Shown piece after piece: positions 42,928 to 53,201 of a stretch of 64,000 nt of DNA. The stretch lies in assembly GCF_000024425.1 (NCBI RefSeq), contig NC_013946.1:2914001-2978000 (forward strand). The letters are read 5' to 3'. The notes beneath the pieces are model-generated. The model saw nothing but the letters and a program-made list of their open reading frames with translations. It did no database searches and was not told the origin of the DNA. Numbering within the stretch: position 1 is the stretch's first letter; each line of letters starts with the position of its first letter. A program made the position numbers and the translations under genes. Source of the DNA: Meiothermus ruber DSM 1279 (lineage in GTDB: Bacteria > Deinococcota > Deinococci > Deinococcales > Thermaceae).

Positions 42928-43956
42928 CTACCGGGTGGGTTGTCCTCCCCTGAAGACGGATTCATCCATCACTTCCGGGGGGTCGAAGACCAGCTCGAGC
43001 ATCTCCGACCGAACCATGGTTTTGCTTCCCACCACCCCACGGTAGTAGAGTAGCAACCCCGATTCCATATCTATCGCCAGCTCATAGTAATCGCACACCA
43101 GCCACCAGTCGTCCGGCGCACCCCACCAGTCCACCCAGAGCATCTCATCCTGTTCCTCAATGGTGCGGGGCACACCCCGAACCAGCACCGCAGGCCGACC
43201 CAGGTGGCTACACTCTCCAAGAACCTCGAGCTTCAAATCCAGGGCCAAGGGCCTCAGATAGTGGTGCTCGTTGACAATGGTCAGGTTAGGGTGTCGGGCC
43301 CGCACATTTACCGGGTCGCAGTAAAAGGCATCCACCCCGTCCTTGCTCTCACAGCGGCTAAGATTCTTGAGATTTACAGCACTCTGAGGCAACGTATATA
43401 CCACATCAAGAACAGGTTGGAGTATGCGATCCACTGCCTCTCGAGTACGCTCATCCCATGCGGCTGTTTCTTCTCCAGTGCCCGGTCGCGTTCCCCCTGA
43501 CCTAATCGCCGCCAGTAGCTTCTCTATTTCAGATAATTTTGCTTCTAGAATAAGCTCTTCCCTGCGTTTATGAACTTCCTTCTTCCTCGGATAGCCCTGC
43601 TCATCAAAATACCTTTGCAGATCTTTGTAGAATGCCTCGTCTATATCGCGTTGTAAACCTGGGTCATAGGTTGCATACGACCGGGATTTTGTCCGGTAGC
43701 CCACCTTTGGCTTCCACCAGAACTGGCTCTCTATCACAAGATTACCTTGTGGCTTAAGAAAAAACTCGAGCTTCCCAACCCCCTCTTCTGCCCGGTACGG
43801 CGTGATCTTGTCGTGATCCCTGGGCAGCCGGGCCTTGGTAACCGCCCACAGGCCCACGTCCTGCTCCCAGCGAATCTTGTAGTACACACCGCTGGCTCTG
43901 TTGAGCGGAGGGGTGATCATCCGGAGGAGCACGTCCTGAAGCGTGAACTTGGTCAT
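42928..43956 (-). CDS. Hypothetical protein, 342 aa
   Basis: A mostly soluble protein of unknown family with no signal peptide. Its centre is charged and helical (VHKRREELILEAKLSEIEKLLAAIRSG), and its C-terminal half is rich in Trp and acidic residues (DEMLWVDWWGAPDDWWLVCDYYELAIDMESG). Two Cys-containing stretches, NLSRCESKDGVDAFYCD and LGECSHLG, may be structural. The gene starts 5 bp after the lipoprotein gene at 43962 ends, so the two are cotranscribed. The last 12 codons and 3' flank recur as a fragment at 44938, so a second copy once existed. Confidence 0.6.
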   Translation of the reverse strand: MTKFTLQDVLLRMITPPLNRASGVYYKIRWEQDVGLWAVTKARLPRDHDKITPYRAEEGVGKLEFFLKPQGNLVIESQFWWKPKVGYRTKSRSYATYDPGLQRDIDEAFYKDLQRYFDEQGYPRKKEVHKRREELILEAKLSEIEKLLAAIRSGGTRPGTGEETAAWDERTREAVDRILQPVLDVVYTLPQSAVNLKNLSRCESKDGVDAFYCDPVNVRARHPNLTIVNEHHYLRPLALDLKLEVLGECSHLGRPAVLVRGVPRTIEEQDEMLWVDWWGAPDDWWLVCDYYELAIDMESGLLLYYRGVVGSKTMVRSEMLELVFDPPEVMDESVFRGGQPTR

Positions 43957-43961
43957 CGTAT

Positions 43962-44624
43962 TTATCTGGACTGATTGCCTAGCGTAGAAATCGAATCATC
44001 TGGTGGTGGATCTACAGGTGGGGGGCTTGGCGGTTCAGACACCTTCTCGCAGCTGTCAACTTTGAGTGTCGTAAAGTTTTCCGGATAAATAGGTATGGGC
44101 CAATTGAATATTTTTGGCGCCTTTCGGTATACATATCCGACAGCAAGGTATCTAGAGCGGGGTATGCAATTCGCAAAAACATAGGCCGTTGAGCGACTCC
44201 AAGTAGCAATCTGTTCTCCTCCTGAGATGTTACCCGGTCGTATATGTTCCGTCTCAGCAACCTTTACCCACTGGTTGAAGATTCTGGGCGGATTATCAAT
44301 CCTATACAGCTGCAAAACTAAACGATACTGCATCCCCGGCACTGGCGGTGTGGTTACACACGAACCCCCAGCCTTGGCTTTGATAACGGTATTCGAGTCA
44401 ATTGTTGTTATGTGAGGATGATCCAATTTCAACTCAGAACAATCCGTTCTAGCGCGAACAACTTGTTGGGTTTCCACCTGGTCTTCAACATTGAGCAGAA
44501 TCTCCTCTCCAATAAGAGAGCCGGCGCCTTCATCAACCACTATCCTGCTGTCTTCGTGATTGGAATCAGGTGCGGAATCATTTCTTCCGCACGCCGCCAG
44601 CAACAGAACTAGCCCAACGACCAA
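43962..44624 (-). CDS. Hypothetical lipoprotein with Pro-rich tail
   Basis: A 220-residue protein beginning, from TTG 44624, VVGLVLLLAACG; the lipobox LAAC marks Cys12 as the lipidation site. Stops in frame just upstream rule out a longer N-terminus, so the usual basic start is missing. The body has Cys-containing strands (TDCSELKLDHPHITTI, GSCVTTPPVPGMQYRLVLQLYRI) and ends in a Pro/Asp-rich tail. Only its leader and signal (95-bp block) match the lipoprotein at 38044; the mature parts look unrelated. Confidence 0.6.
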   Translation of the reverse strand: MVVGLVLLLAACGRNDSAPDSNHEDSRIVVDEGAGSLIGEEILLNVEDQVETQQVVRARTDCSELKLDHPHITTIDSNTVIKAKAGGSCVTTPPVPGMQYRLVLQLYRIDNPPRIFNQWVKVAETEHIRPGNISGGEQIATWSRSTAYVFANCIPRSRYLAVGYVYRKAPKIFNWPIPIYPENFTTLKVDSCEKVSEPPSPPPVDPPPDDSISTLGNQSR

Positions 44625-44684
44625 CGACCAAAAAATAAATCACGCATAGCTGAATACACCTCCATAGTCCAGGCTACATTTTGG
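44590..44684 (-). repeat. Duplicated lipoprotein leader, copy 2
   Basis: The counterpart of 38636-38730, with nine differences in 95 bp. It contains the same GGAGG (44663-44659), the same out-of-frame 12-codon mini-ORF ending FGRWSLG (44647-44609) and the same signal-peptide codons. A TGA at the start of the lipoprotein frame forces a TTG start in this copy. Confidence 0.8.
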
Positions 44685-44937
44685 CAGCCTGGTTTAGTTT
44701 AGGTCGGAGCGGTGTTTTTTGGCAATCTACTAAGCACTAAATATACTTGGTTTATTTTGTAATGAACCCCTTGACTTTTGTTTGAGACAGTGCAGTTTCA
44801 GAAAATGACCTGAGCCCTCCACGGTTGTTCAACGGGCAAGTCTGCCCTGACGGGGCTTGCAGGTTTGAGAGAGGGTGGTTTGTGGGCAGTTGGGTTCCCA
44901 ACACCCTCCCGAGCTTCGTCCCGAACCATCAGAGCCC
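44685..44937. other. Non-coding stretch between lipoprotein leader and gene remnants
   Basis: An AT-rich left part (to about 44800) that must hold the lipoprotein promoter on the minus strand, then G+C-richer sequence. I see no credible ORF in it. Confidence 0.35.
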
Positions 44938-44983
44938 CTACCGGGTGGGTTGTCCTCCCCTAAACGAAGACTCCTTCTCGTCG
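44938..44983 (-). pseudogene. 3' fragment of a paralogue of the gene at 42928
   Basis: On the minus strand this encodes NDEKESSFRGGQPTR and a stop. The end matches the C-terminus of the 42928-43956 protein (ESVFRGGQPTR), and the identity continues into the 3' flank (44926-44962 against 42914-42950). Everything upstream is replaced by the toxin remnant, so this is the tail of a lost gene copy. Confidence 0.65.
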
Positions 44984-45055
44984 TTACACCCTCGAGCCCG
45001 CAGGCAAACACACCAGGCCCTCGTCTCGTGCAGCCTGCCGCAGCCGCTCATCGTA
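44984..45055 (-). pseudogene. C-terminal remnant of a PIN-domain (VapC-like) toxin
   Basis: From 45055 the minus strand reads YDERLRQAARDEGLVCLPAG then SRV and TAA at 44984. This is the usual end of PIN-domain toxins, a TYD-x2-L-x2-AA helix plus final strand. The N-terminal catalytic part is missing: it abuts directly, in another frame, the tail of the antitoxin gene, consistent with an internal deletion that removed most of the toxin. Confidence 0.55.
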
Positions 45056-45317
45056 GGCAGTAGAGCACAGCCACGCTTTTCCCTTTGGCCTTTGCAACGG
45101 GTTTGCGGGCTCTGAGCTTGCGGCCAGACCAGGCCAGAAGACCCAGTTCGGACAGGCTCTTCTAGGCTTCCCTGGGTTCCTCTGGCATGAGAAGCAGACG
45201 GGCTACGGGGTGTCCTCGATCGGTAATCTCGAGAGCGGCACCCTCCGCAACTTCGCGCAGGTAACGGCTTAGATGGGCTTTTAGAACTCGGATGCCCACC
45301 GTTTTAGTGCGGGACAT
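45048..45317 (-). pseudogene. Phd/YefM-type antitoxin gene interrupted by a stop codon
   Basis: ATG 45317 opens MSRTKTVGIRVLKAHLSRYL followed by REVAEGAALEITDRGHPVARLLL, a clear Phd/YefM (prevent-host-death) DNA-binding domain. A TAG at 45164-45162 stops the frame after 51 residues, but it continues as KSLSELGLLAWSGRKLRARK to 45048, the toxin-binding tail expected for intact relatives. The shortened protein might still bind DNA. It is linked to the toxin remnant 44984-45055. Confidence 0.65.
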
Positions 45318-45417
45318 GGCCCTCTGCATGAGCCATAATATTCAGTAAAGTAACCACAATGACCGGCATCGGCGATGTTTGCAAAAAGCCCTCTACATCC
45401 TCGTAAAATCAGGGTCA

Positions 45418-46689
45418 GTGGCGCTCGAGGACACCCACCAACGCCTGCAATCGCTGCTCAAAGACCCCCTGCGCGCCCTGCCCAGCTTGCAGGTGGCGGT
45501 GATCCGGGCCGGGGAGGTGGTCTATGCCCGGTCGTTTGGCTACCGCTACCTTGACCCCGACCCCGGCCAGTGCCTACCCGTCAACAACCAGACCCGCTTC
45601 CGGGTGGCCTCCATCTCCAAGCTGGTGGTGGCGCTGGGGGCCATGCGGCTGGTGGAGCAGGGGAAGCTCGACCTCGAGGCCGATGTAAGCCAGTACCTGG
45701 GCTTTCCCCTGCGCAACCCGGCGTTTCCGCAGGCGCCCATCCGGGTTTGGCACCTGCTCTCGCACACCTCCTCGTTGCGCGACGGCTCGTGCTACGCCAT
45801 TCCCAGCCCCTACACGCTTCAGGACTTTTTTCATCCCCAGGGGCGTTTTTTTGAGGCCGGGGCCCACTTCGACCCGGCCCACCCGCCCGGCAGTTACGCC
45901 TGCTATGCCAACCTCAACACCGGCGTGCTGGGCACCCTGCTGGAGTGCGTGTCGGGCCAGCGCTTCGACCTGTTCATGGAGAACGAGGTGCTGCGCCCGC
46001 TGGGCCTGGGGGGTGGGTTCAACCTGAGCCGCTTCACCCCGGAAGCTATGGGCAACCTAGCGGTGCTCTACCGCAAGCAAACCGGCGGGGTGTGGAACCC
46101 GGCTGGCCCCTGGGTGGCCCAGGTGGACGACCACCGCGGGGTGGTTCCGGCCGGCCCCCTCGTCCCCGATCCCAGCCGGCCCGACGGGGGGTTTGTCACC
46201 GTGGATTTGCGCACCTACCGGCCTGGCACCAACGCCACCTTCTTCTCGCCGCAAGGGGGCTTGCGGGCCTCGGCCCTCGAGCTGGCCCGGATAGCCCAGC
46301 TTTTTTTGCACCGAGGCCGGGTGGGGGGCGTACAGTGGCTCGAGCCAAAGACGCTCGAGCAGATGTGCGCACCCCAGTGGACCTACAACGGCCACAACGG
46401 CGACACCCTGGAAGGCCAGGCCCTAAGCTGGGGGCTGGGGGTCTGGCGTTTTACCAACCAGCCGGGCCAGGACTGCCCGGTGCAGGGCCACCCCCGGCCC
46501 TGGTTCGGCCACTTAGGCGATGCCTATGGCCTTCTGAGCGGCCTGCTGTTCGACCCGGAGGCCGCTCACGCGCTGGTGTACATCCTGGGGGGCCAGGGCT
46601 GTGACCCCGCTCAGCACAGGGGCCTTTACTCGGCCTACACCCGCTGGGAGGAGCAGGTTCTAAGTGCGCTGTACGGTCTGCTAAGCTAG
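45418..46689 (+). CDS. Beta-lactamase-related serine hydrolase (class C fold)
   Basis: A 423-residue serine hydrolase. The S-x-x-K active site is Ser65-Lys68 in RVASISKLV, the Y-x-N motif appears in YACYANLNTG, and a late GHLGDAYG stands in for the KTG/HxG strand. WHLLSHTSSL matches esterase/D-aminopeptidase-type members. No signal peptide is seen, so a cytoplasmic esterase or peptidase is more likely than a beta-lactamase. GTG 45418 is chosen because TAAAAT (45404-45409) lies 8 bases upstream; TTG 45379 is an alternative. Confidence 0.8.
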   Translation: MALEDTHQRLQSLLKDPLRALPSLQVAVIRAGEVVYARSFGYRYLDPDPGQCLPVNNQTRFRVASISKLVVALGAMRLVEQGKLDLEADVSQYLGFPLRNPAFPQAPIRVWHLLSHTSSLRDGSCYAIPSPYTLQDFFHPQGRFFEAGAHFDPAHPPGSYACYANLNTGVLGTLLECVSGQRFDLFMENEVLRPLGLGGGFNLSRFTPEAMGNLAVLYRKQTGGVWNPAGPWVAQVDDHRGVVPAGPLVPDPSRPDGGFVTVDLRTYRPGTNATFFSPQGGLRASALELARIAQLFLHRGRVGGVQWLEPKTLEQMCAPQWTYNGHNGDTLEGQALSWGLGVWRFTNQPGQDCPVQGHPRPWFGHLGDAYGLLSGLLFDPEAAHALVYILGGQGCDPAQHRGLYSAYTRWEEQVLSALYGLLS

Positions 46690-46851
46690 AGGCAAATGGA
46701 TGTGCAAAAGGCGTGCATCCCGCCCCCCGCAGGCCTGGCGAGCCCCGGTCTCTTTCGGTAGGCTTTGCTTCGACAAGCTCAGCAACCATGCTTCGACCCC
46801 TTCGACCAGGGCAGGGGTCGGCCCAGCGACTAGCAACTACTAGAGGAATCT
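46690..46851. other. Spacer with REP-like word and hairpin
   Basis: It contains GCTTCGACAAGCTCAGCAAC (46767-46786), a word seen in dispersed repeats of many bacteria, and the 7-bp inverted repeat CGACCCC (46794-46800) / GGGGTCG (46814-46820), which may end transcription of the serine hydrolase gene. Confidence 0.35.
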
Positions 46852-48204
46852 ATGGCGTATATCCAGCTCAAAACCCCCATCCCTGGCCCCAAAAGCCAGG
46901 AACTCCAGGCCCGCCGGGCCGCCGCCGTCTCGAGCGCGCTGGCCCAGGCCAACCCCATCGCGGTTAAGAAAGCCCACGGCGCGCTGGTGGAAGACGTGGA
47001 CGGCAACACCCTCATCGACCTGGCCGGCGGCATTGGGGCGCTGGCCGTGGGGCACACCCCCCAGAGCGTGGTGGAGGCCCTCAAAGCCCAGGCCGACGAG
47101 CTCTTGCACATGTGCAGCATCGTAGCCAACTACGAGCCTTATGTGGCGGTCTGCGAGGCCCTGAACCGCCTGACCCCCGGCGACTTCCCCAAAAAGACCC
47201 TTCTGGCCAACGGCGGGGCCGAGGCGGTGGAAAACGCCGTGAAGTTTGCCCGCCGCTATACCGGACGCCCTGGGATTATCGTCTTCGAGGGGGCCTACCA
47301 CGGGCGCACCAACCTGACCATGGCCATGACCAGCAAATGGGGCCTGTTCAAGAAGGGTTTTGGCCCCTTTGCCCCCGAGGTCTACCGGCTGCCGGTGCCC
47401 AACCTCTACCGCACACCGCCGGGCATGACCCCCGAGGCGTACCTGGACTGGGCCTGCTGGAACCTGGAAAACGCCCTTACCGCGCACATCGACCCCTCGG
47501 CCCTGGCGGCCATCGTGATCGAGCCGGTGATAGGCGAGGGGGGCTTTATCCCGGTGCCGCACAAGTTTTTACGCAAGATTCGCGAGGTCTGCGACCAGAC
47601 CGGGGCGGTGATGATCGCCGATGAGATTCAGTCGGGCTCGGGCCGCACCGGAAGGCTCTGGGCCATCGAGCACAGCGGGGTGGTGCCCGACCTGCTGATC
47701 AGCGCCAAGAGCCTGGGGGCCGGTATGCCCATCAGCGCCGTCACAGGCCGGGCCGAGATTTTAGACAGCCCCCACGTGGGCGGGGTGGGCAGCACCTACG
47801 GCGGCAACCCGCTGGCCTGTGTGGCCGCGCTCAAGGCCATCGAGATTCTGGAGTCGCCGGGCTTCCTCGAGCAGGCCCAACACATCGAGCGGATCATCCG
47901 CGAGACCTTCGCGCCCTTGCAAAAAGAAATCCCGGTGCTGGGCGACGTGCGCGGGCTGGGGGCCATGATGGCGCTCGAGTTCGTCAAAGACCCCACAACC
48001 AAAGAACCCTGGCAGGAGTTCGCCATGCAGACCATCCAACTGGCCTCCCGCCGCGGGGTGATTCTGATCCGGGCCGGGCTCTACACCAACTGCATCCGCT
48101 TCCTGCCCGCCCTCGACATCCCCGAGGCCATGCTGCGCGAGGCCCTGGGGGTGGTGGCGGGGGCCATCCGCGAGACCTACCAGACCCTGGCGGTGGGGGC
48201 CTGA
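46852..48204 (+). CDS. Class III aminotransferase (4-aminobutyrate type), copy 2
   Basis: A 450-residue PLP aminotransferase. GGAEAVENAVKFARRYTGRPG, the pyridine-binding Asp in MIADEIQSGSGRTGRLWA and the PLP Lys in LLISAKSLGAGMPISA are all present. The wording is closer to classical GabT than copy 1 at 34731. The threonine dehydratase-like gene starts 8 bp after its stop and a GNAT gene follows, so a small amino-acid operon is likely. Confidence 0.88.
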   Translation: MAYIQLKTPIPGPKSQELQARRAAAVSSALAQANPIAVKKAHGALVEDVDGNTLIDLAGGIGALAVGHTPQSVVEALKAQADELLHMCSIVANYEPYVAVCEALNRLTPGDFPKKTLLANGGAEAVENAVKFARRYTGRPGIIVFEGAYHGRTNLTMAMTSKWGLFKKGFGPFAPEVYRLPVPNLYRTPPGMTPEAYLDWACWNLENALTAHIDPSALAAIVIEPVIGEGGFIPVPHKFLRKIREVCDQTGAVMIADEIQSGSGRTGRLWAIEHSGVVPDLLISAKSLGAGMPISAVTGRAEILDSPHVGGVGSTYGGNPLACVAALKAIEILESPGFLEQAQHIERIIRETFAPLQKEIPVLGDVRGLGAMMALEFVKDPTTKEPWQEFAMQTIQLASRRGVILIRAGLYTNCIRFLPALDIPEAMLREALGVVAGAIRETYQTLAVGA

Positions 48205-48211
48205 GCCCAGC

Positions 48212-49168
48212 ATGAACTGGCCCCTGACCATCCGGCAGGCCCACGCCCGCCTACGGCCCCACGTGCGCGAGACGCCGCTGGAGCTTTCGCTGGCCCTTTC
48301 CCAGGCTACCGGGGCCGAGGTCTACTTGAAGCTGGAAAACCTCCAGCACACCGGAAGCTTCAAGGTGCGGGGGGCCCTGAACAAGCTGCTACAGCTATCC
48401 CCCCAGCAGCTGCAACAGGGCGTGGTAACGGCCAGCAGCGGCAACCATGGGGCGGGGGTGGCCTTTGGCCTGGCCAAGCTGGGCGCGCGGGGCCTGGTCT
48501 TCGTGCCGCAGGGGGCCAGCCCCACCAAGCTCGAGGCCATCCGGCGCTATGGTGCAGCGGTGCGGGTCTACGGGCAGAGCGGCGACGACACCGAAGCCTA
48601 CGCCCGGAGCTACGCCGCCCAGCACGGCCTGACCTACATCTCGCCCTACAACGACCCCCAGGTGATCGCCGGGCAGGGCAGCATCGGGCTGGAAATCGCC
48701 CAGCAGCTACCCCAGCCCCCCCAGGCCGTTTTCGTGACGGTGGGGGGCGGGGGGATGATCTCCGGCATCGCCGCGTACCTTAAGTCGCTCAGCCCAGCAA
48801 CCCAGATAATCGGCTGCCAGCCGGCAAACGACGCGGCCATGTGGGCCTCGGTGCAGGCGGGGCGAATCGTGCGCCTCGAGGCCCAGCCCACCCTCTCGGA
48901 CGGCAGCGCGGGGGGCCTCGAGGCCAACACCATCACCTTCGAGCTGTGCCGCACCCTGGTGGACGACTGGGTTACGGTGAGCGAGGAAGAGATCAGGGCC
49001 GCCATGCGGCTTTTCATCGAGACCCAGCACCAGCTTCTGGAAGGGGCCGCCGGTGTGGCCCTGGCCGCTTTGCTCAAACAGGCTGCGCGCTACCGGGGGC
49101 AGCGGGTGGTGGTGGTGATCTGCGGGGCCAACATCGGGCTATCGGCCCTGCAAGCGGTGCTGTGTTAG
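48212..49168 (+). CDS. Threonine/serine dehydratase-like PLP enzyme
   Basis: A 318-residue fold type II PLP enzyme. Lys51 in TGSFKVRGA forms the Schiff base, SSGNHGAGVA holds the substrate carboxylate, and VGGGGMISG binds the phosphate. It lacks the C-terminal ACT regulatory domain of biosynthetic IlvA, so it resembles catabolic threonine dehydratase, serine racemase or threo-hydroxyaspartate dehydratase. It follows the aminotransferase by 7 bp. Confidence 0.85.
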   Translation: MNWPLTIRQAHARLRPHVRETPLELSLALSQATGAEVYLKLENLQHTGSFKVRGALNKLLQLSPQQLQQGVVTASSGNHGAGVAFGLAKLGARGLVFVPQGASPTKLEAIRRYGAAVRVYGQSGDDTEAYARSYAAQHGLTYISPYNDPQVIAGQGSIGLEIAQQLPQPPQAVFVTVGGGGMISGIAAYLKSLSPATQIIGCQPANDAAMWASVQAGRIVRLEAQPTLSDGSAGGLEANTITFELCRTLVDDWVTVSEEEIRAAMRLFIETQHQLLEGAAGVALAALLKQAARYRGQRVVVVICGANIGLSALQAVLC

Positions 49169-49224
49169 TTGCGCGGGAGCAACAGACACAGTATTTTGAC
49201 GAAAAAGACGCAGGTAAATCGCCG

Positions 49225-49881
49225 ATGACCGAACTCCTCCAAAGCCCCGACAAACGCTTTGCCGTGGTGCAGTCCGAGCCCTGGATGGCCGAGGCCCTCG
49301 AGGCCATCCAGCAGGCATCTTTCCCGTCACTGGCCAAAAACCAGCTCATTACTGCCGAGCATTACCGGGCCCACATGCAGGTCTTCCCCGAAGGCCAGCA
49401 CGCCGTAATCGAGCGCGAGACCGGCCGGGTGGTGGCCTGCTCCACCGACCTCTGCACCCAGGTCGACTTTAGCCACTTCCAGCACCGCTACCTCGAGGCC
49501 GTGGGCGGCAACTGGCTCACCACCCACAACCCCAGCGGCGACTGGCTCTACGGCGCCGACATCGGCGTGCACCCCGAGTACCGCGGCCTGGGCCTCTCCA
49601 CCCTGCTCTACACCGCCCGGCAAAACCTGGTGCGCCGCCTGGGCCTCAAGGGCCATGTGGCCGGGGCCATGCCCAAGGGCTACGCCCCCTTCCAGCGCGA
49701 CCTGGCCATAGAACAGTACGTGCAAAAGGTGGTGCGCGGCGAGATGTTCGACCCGGTGCTCTCGGTACAGCTCAAGCGAGGCTACTCTGTGTGGGGCATT
49801 ATTCCCGATTACCTCGACGACCCCAGTTGCGGCAACTACGGGGTGTTTATCGTGTGGCGGAATCCGGAGCGCTTGCTTTAG
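49225..49881 (+). CDS. GNAT-family N-acetyltransferase
   Basis: A 218-residue acyltransferase. The acetyl-CoA-binding segment reads LYGADIGVHPEYRGLGLSTLLYTARQNLVRRLG (V-x-P-x-x-R-G-x-G-x-S). KNQLITAEHYRAHMQVFPEGQ precedes it and a C-terminal GYSVWGIIPDYLDDPSCGNYGV follows, as in large single-domain GNAT enzymes near amino-acid genes. The substrate is unknown. ATG 49225 is about 55 bp after the dehydratase stop. Confidence 0.8.
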   Translation: MTELLQSPDKRFAVVQSEPWMAEALEAIQQASFPSLAKNQLITAEHYRAHMQVFPEGQHAVIERETGRVVACSTDLCTQVDFSHFQHRYLEAVGGNWLTTHNPSGDWLYGADIGVHPEYRGLGLSTLLYTARQNLVRRLGLKGHVAGAMPKGYAPFQRDLAIEQYVQKVVRGEMFDPVLSVQLKRGYSVWGIIPDYLDDPSCGNYGVFIVWRNPERLL

Positions 49882-49956
49882 CGCCTGGCTCGAGGCCTTC
49901 TCAGGATCGCCACCCGCCACCGGAAGCCGCGCCGCTTATCGCACGGCTGGGTTGGG

Positions 49957-52005
<2,049 letters not shown>

Positions 52006-52124
52006 TCATGCCATCATCTGAGGCACAAAGGGCTTTTAAGCGTGCGTGACGGGTTTATATATTTTACTTCCCGTGCCAGCGGCCCGTGCAGATTCCGATA
52101 AAGACAAAAAGCCCCCGGCCCACT
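52006..52124. other. Spacer downstream of the 52125 gene and upstream of gyrB
   Basis: It contains an AT-rich segment (TTTATATATTTTACTT at about 52051) and, after the stop of the 52125 gene on the minus strand, a G-rich run followed by five T. I see no strong terminator hairpin and no ORF. Confidence 0.3.
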
Positions 52125-53042
52125 TTAGCGTTTAACCGAACCCACCGCGCGGATGGCGTACTCGCTCGAGCCCGTGCTCAGGCGCAGGCGTTTGCCCAAT
52201 TCGCGCCACCAGATATAGGCGGGGCTGTCCAGGCGTTTGATGTGCTCGAGGGCGGCCTCCTTACGCCAGGTCTTCAGGCGCAGCAAAAACAGGTTGAGGA
52301 ACAGGTCGCGGTACTCGGCGCTGGCCCGCTCCATGTGAAAGTGAAAGCGCACCCCACGGTGTTGCGAGAAAGAGATGATGATGGGCACGCCTTCGGGGCC
52401 TTCTACCGGGATTTCCACGGTGCTGTCGGGCAGGGTGGAGGCGGTGAACTCGTACTCTTCCTGAATCATGCCAAGCTCGAGCAAAATGAGGGCAAACGCC
52501 CGCATCTCGAGGCCGTTAATCTCGCGGTAGATGCGATCGATAAGGTCGAAGGTGGGGCTGTAGTGAAACTGTTCGCCCTCCTGTGCAGCCCACCACATGG
52601 CGTACTGGCCCTTGGGAGCGCTCAGGGAAGCCTGGATAAAAAGCCGGTCGCGGTAGGTCACGGGCTCCAGGGTTTCGGGGTAAATGGACAGCAGGTCGTC
52701 GGTGCTGTAGTAGATGGGGCGGATGCGCCCCCAGCGCTGGGCCAGCTCCTGCACCGCCACGTAATGGGCGGCGGCTTTTTCGTCGGCCACGGGGTAAAAG
52801 AAGAGGTCATATTCACCGTCTTCGGCCCGCACCCGCAACGGGATCTCCAGAACCCCTTCCCGGGTCAGGCGCAGCACATCGGCTTCCAGCACCTGGATCC
52901 CCGACTTGCGGAACAGGGTCTCGATGGTGGTGGCAAAGATCAGGCGGTTGGCTGCCCTGACCTCAGGGGCATTGCTGTTGATCAGACCCTCGAGGCGAAC
53001 CTTGGGCCAGTGGGCTGGTGCATTGGTATAAAGCTCGTGCAT
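52125..53042 (-). CDS. Conserved hypothetical protein, 305 aa
   Basis: A soluble acidic protein without signal peptide or membrane helices, beginning MHELYTNAPAHWPKVRLEGL. It has mixed alpha/beta composition (VLEADVLRLTREGVLEIPLRV, IYYSTDDLLSIYPETLEPV, RFHFHMERASAEYRDLFLNLFLLRLKTW). I recognise no domain. Its position upstream of gyrB on the same strand, separated by an independent promoter, gives no firm clue. GTG 53048 two codons earlier is an alternative start. Confidence 0.65.
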   Translation of the reverse strand: MHELYTNAPAHWPKVRLEGLINSNAPEVRAANRLIFATTIETLFRKSGIQVLEADVLRLTREGVLEIPLRVRAEDGEYDLFFYPVADEKAAAHYVAVQELAQRWGRIRPIYYSTDDLLSIYPETLEPVTYRDRLFIQASLSAPKGQYAMWWAAQEGEQFHYSPTFDLIDRIYREINGLEMRAFALILLELGMIQEEYEFTASTLPDSTVEIPVEGPEGVPIIISFSQHRGVRFHFHMERASAEYRDLFLNLFLLRLKTWRKEAALEHIKRLDSPAYIWWRELGKRLRLSTGSSEYAIRAVGSVKR

Positions 53043-53201
53043 GATCACAACCAGGAAAAAGCATCCCCTAACCTAAGCCAAAGTTTAGCCCCCTTCGAGC
53101 TAAAGCCCTGTGACATTTAAGGGCCGCGCTGTTACCGACAAAAACCCCTGGGTAAGGGGCGTCGCAGTTAGCGCGCACGGGGTGGCTGCACAATAAAAGC
53201 C

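Noticed and set aside
44609-44647. Programmed -1 frameshift at a T6 run joining the mini-ORF to the lipoprotein
   Set aside because: A -1 shift would add a basic N-terminus, but copy 1 lacks the T6 run and the heptamer is not a standard slippery site, so an internal start is simpler.
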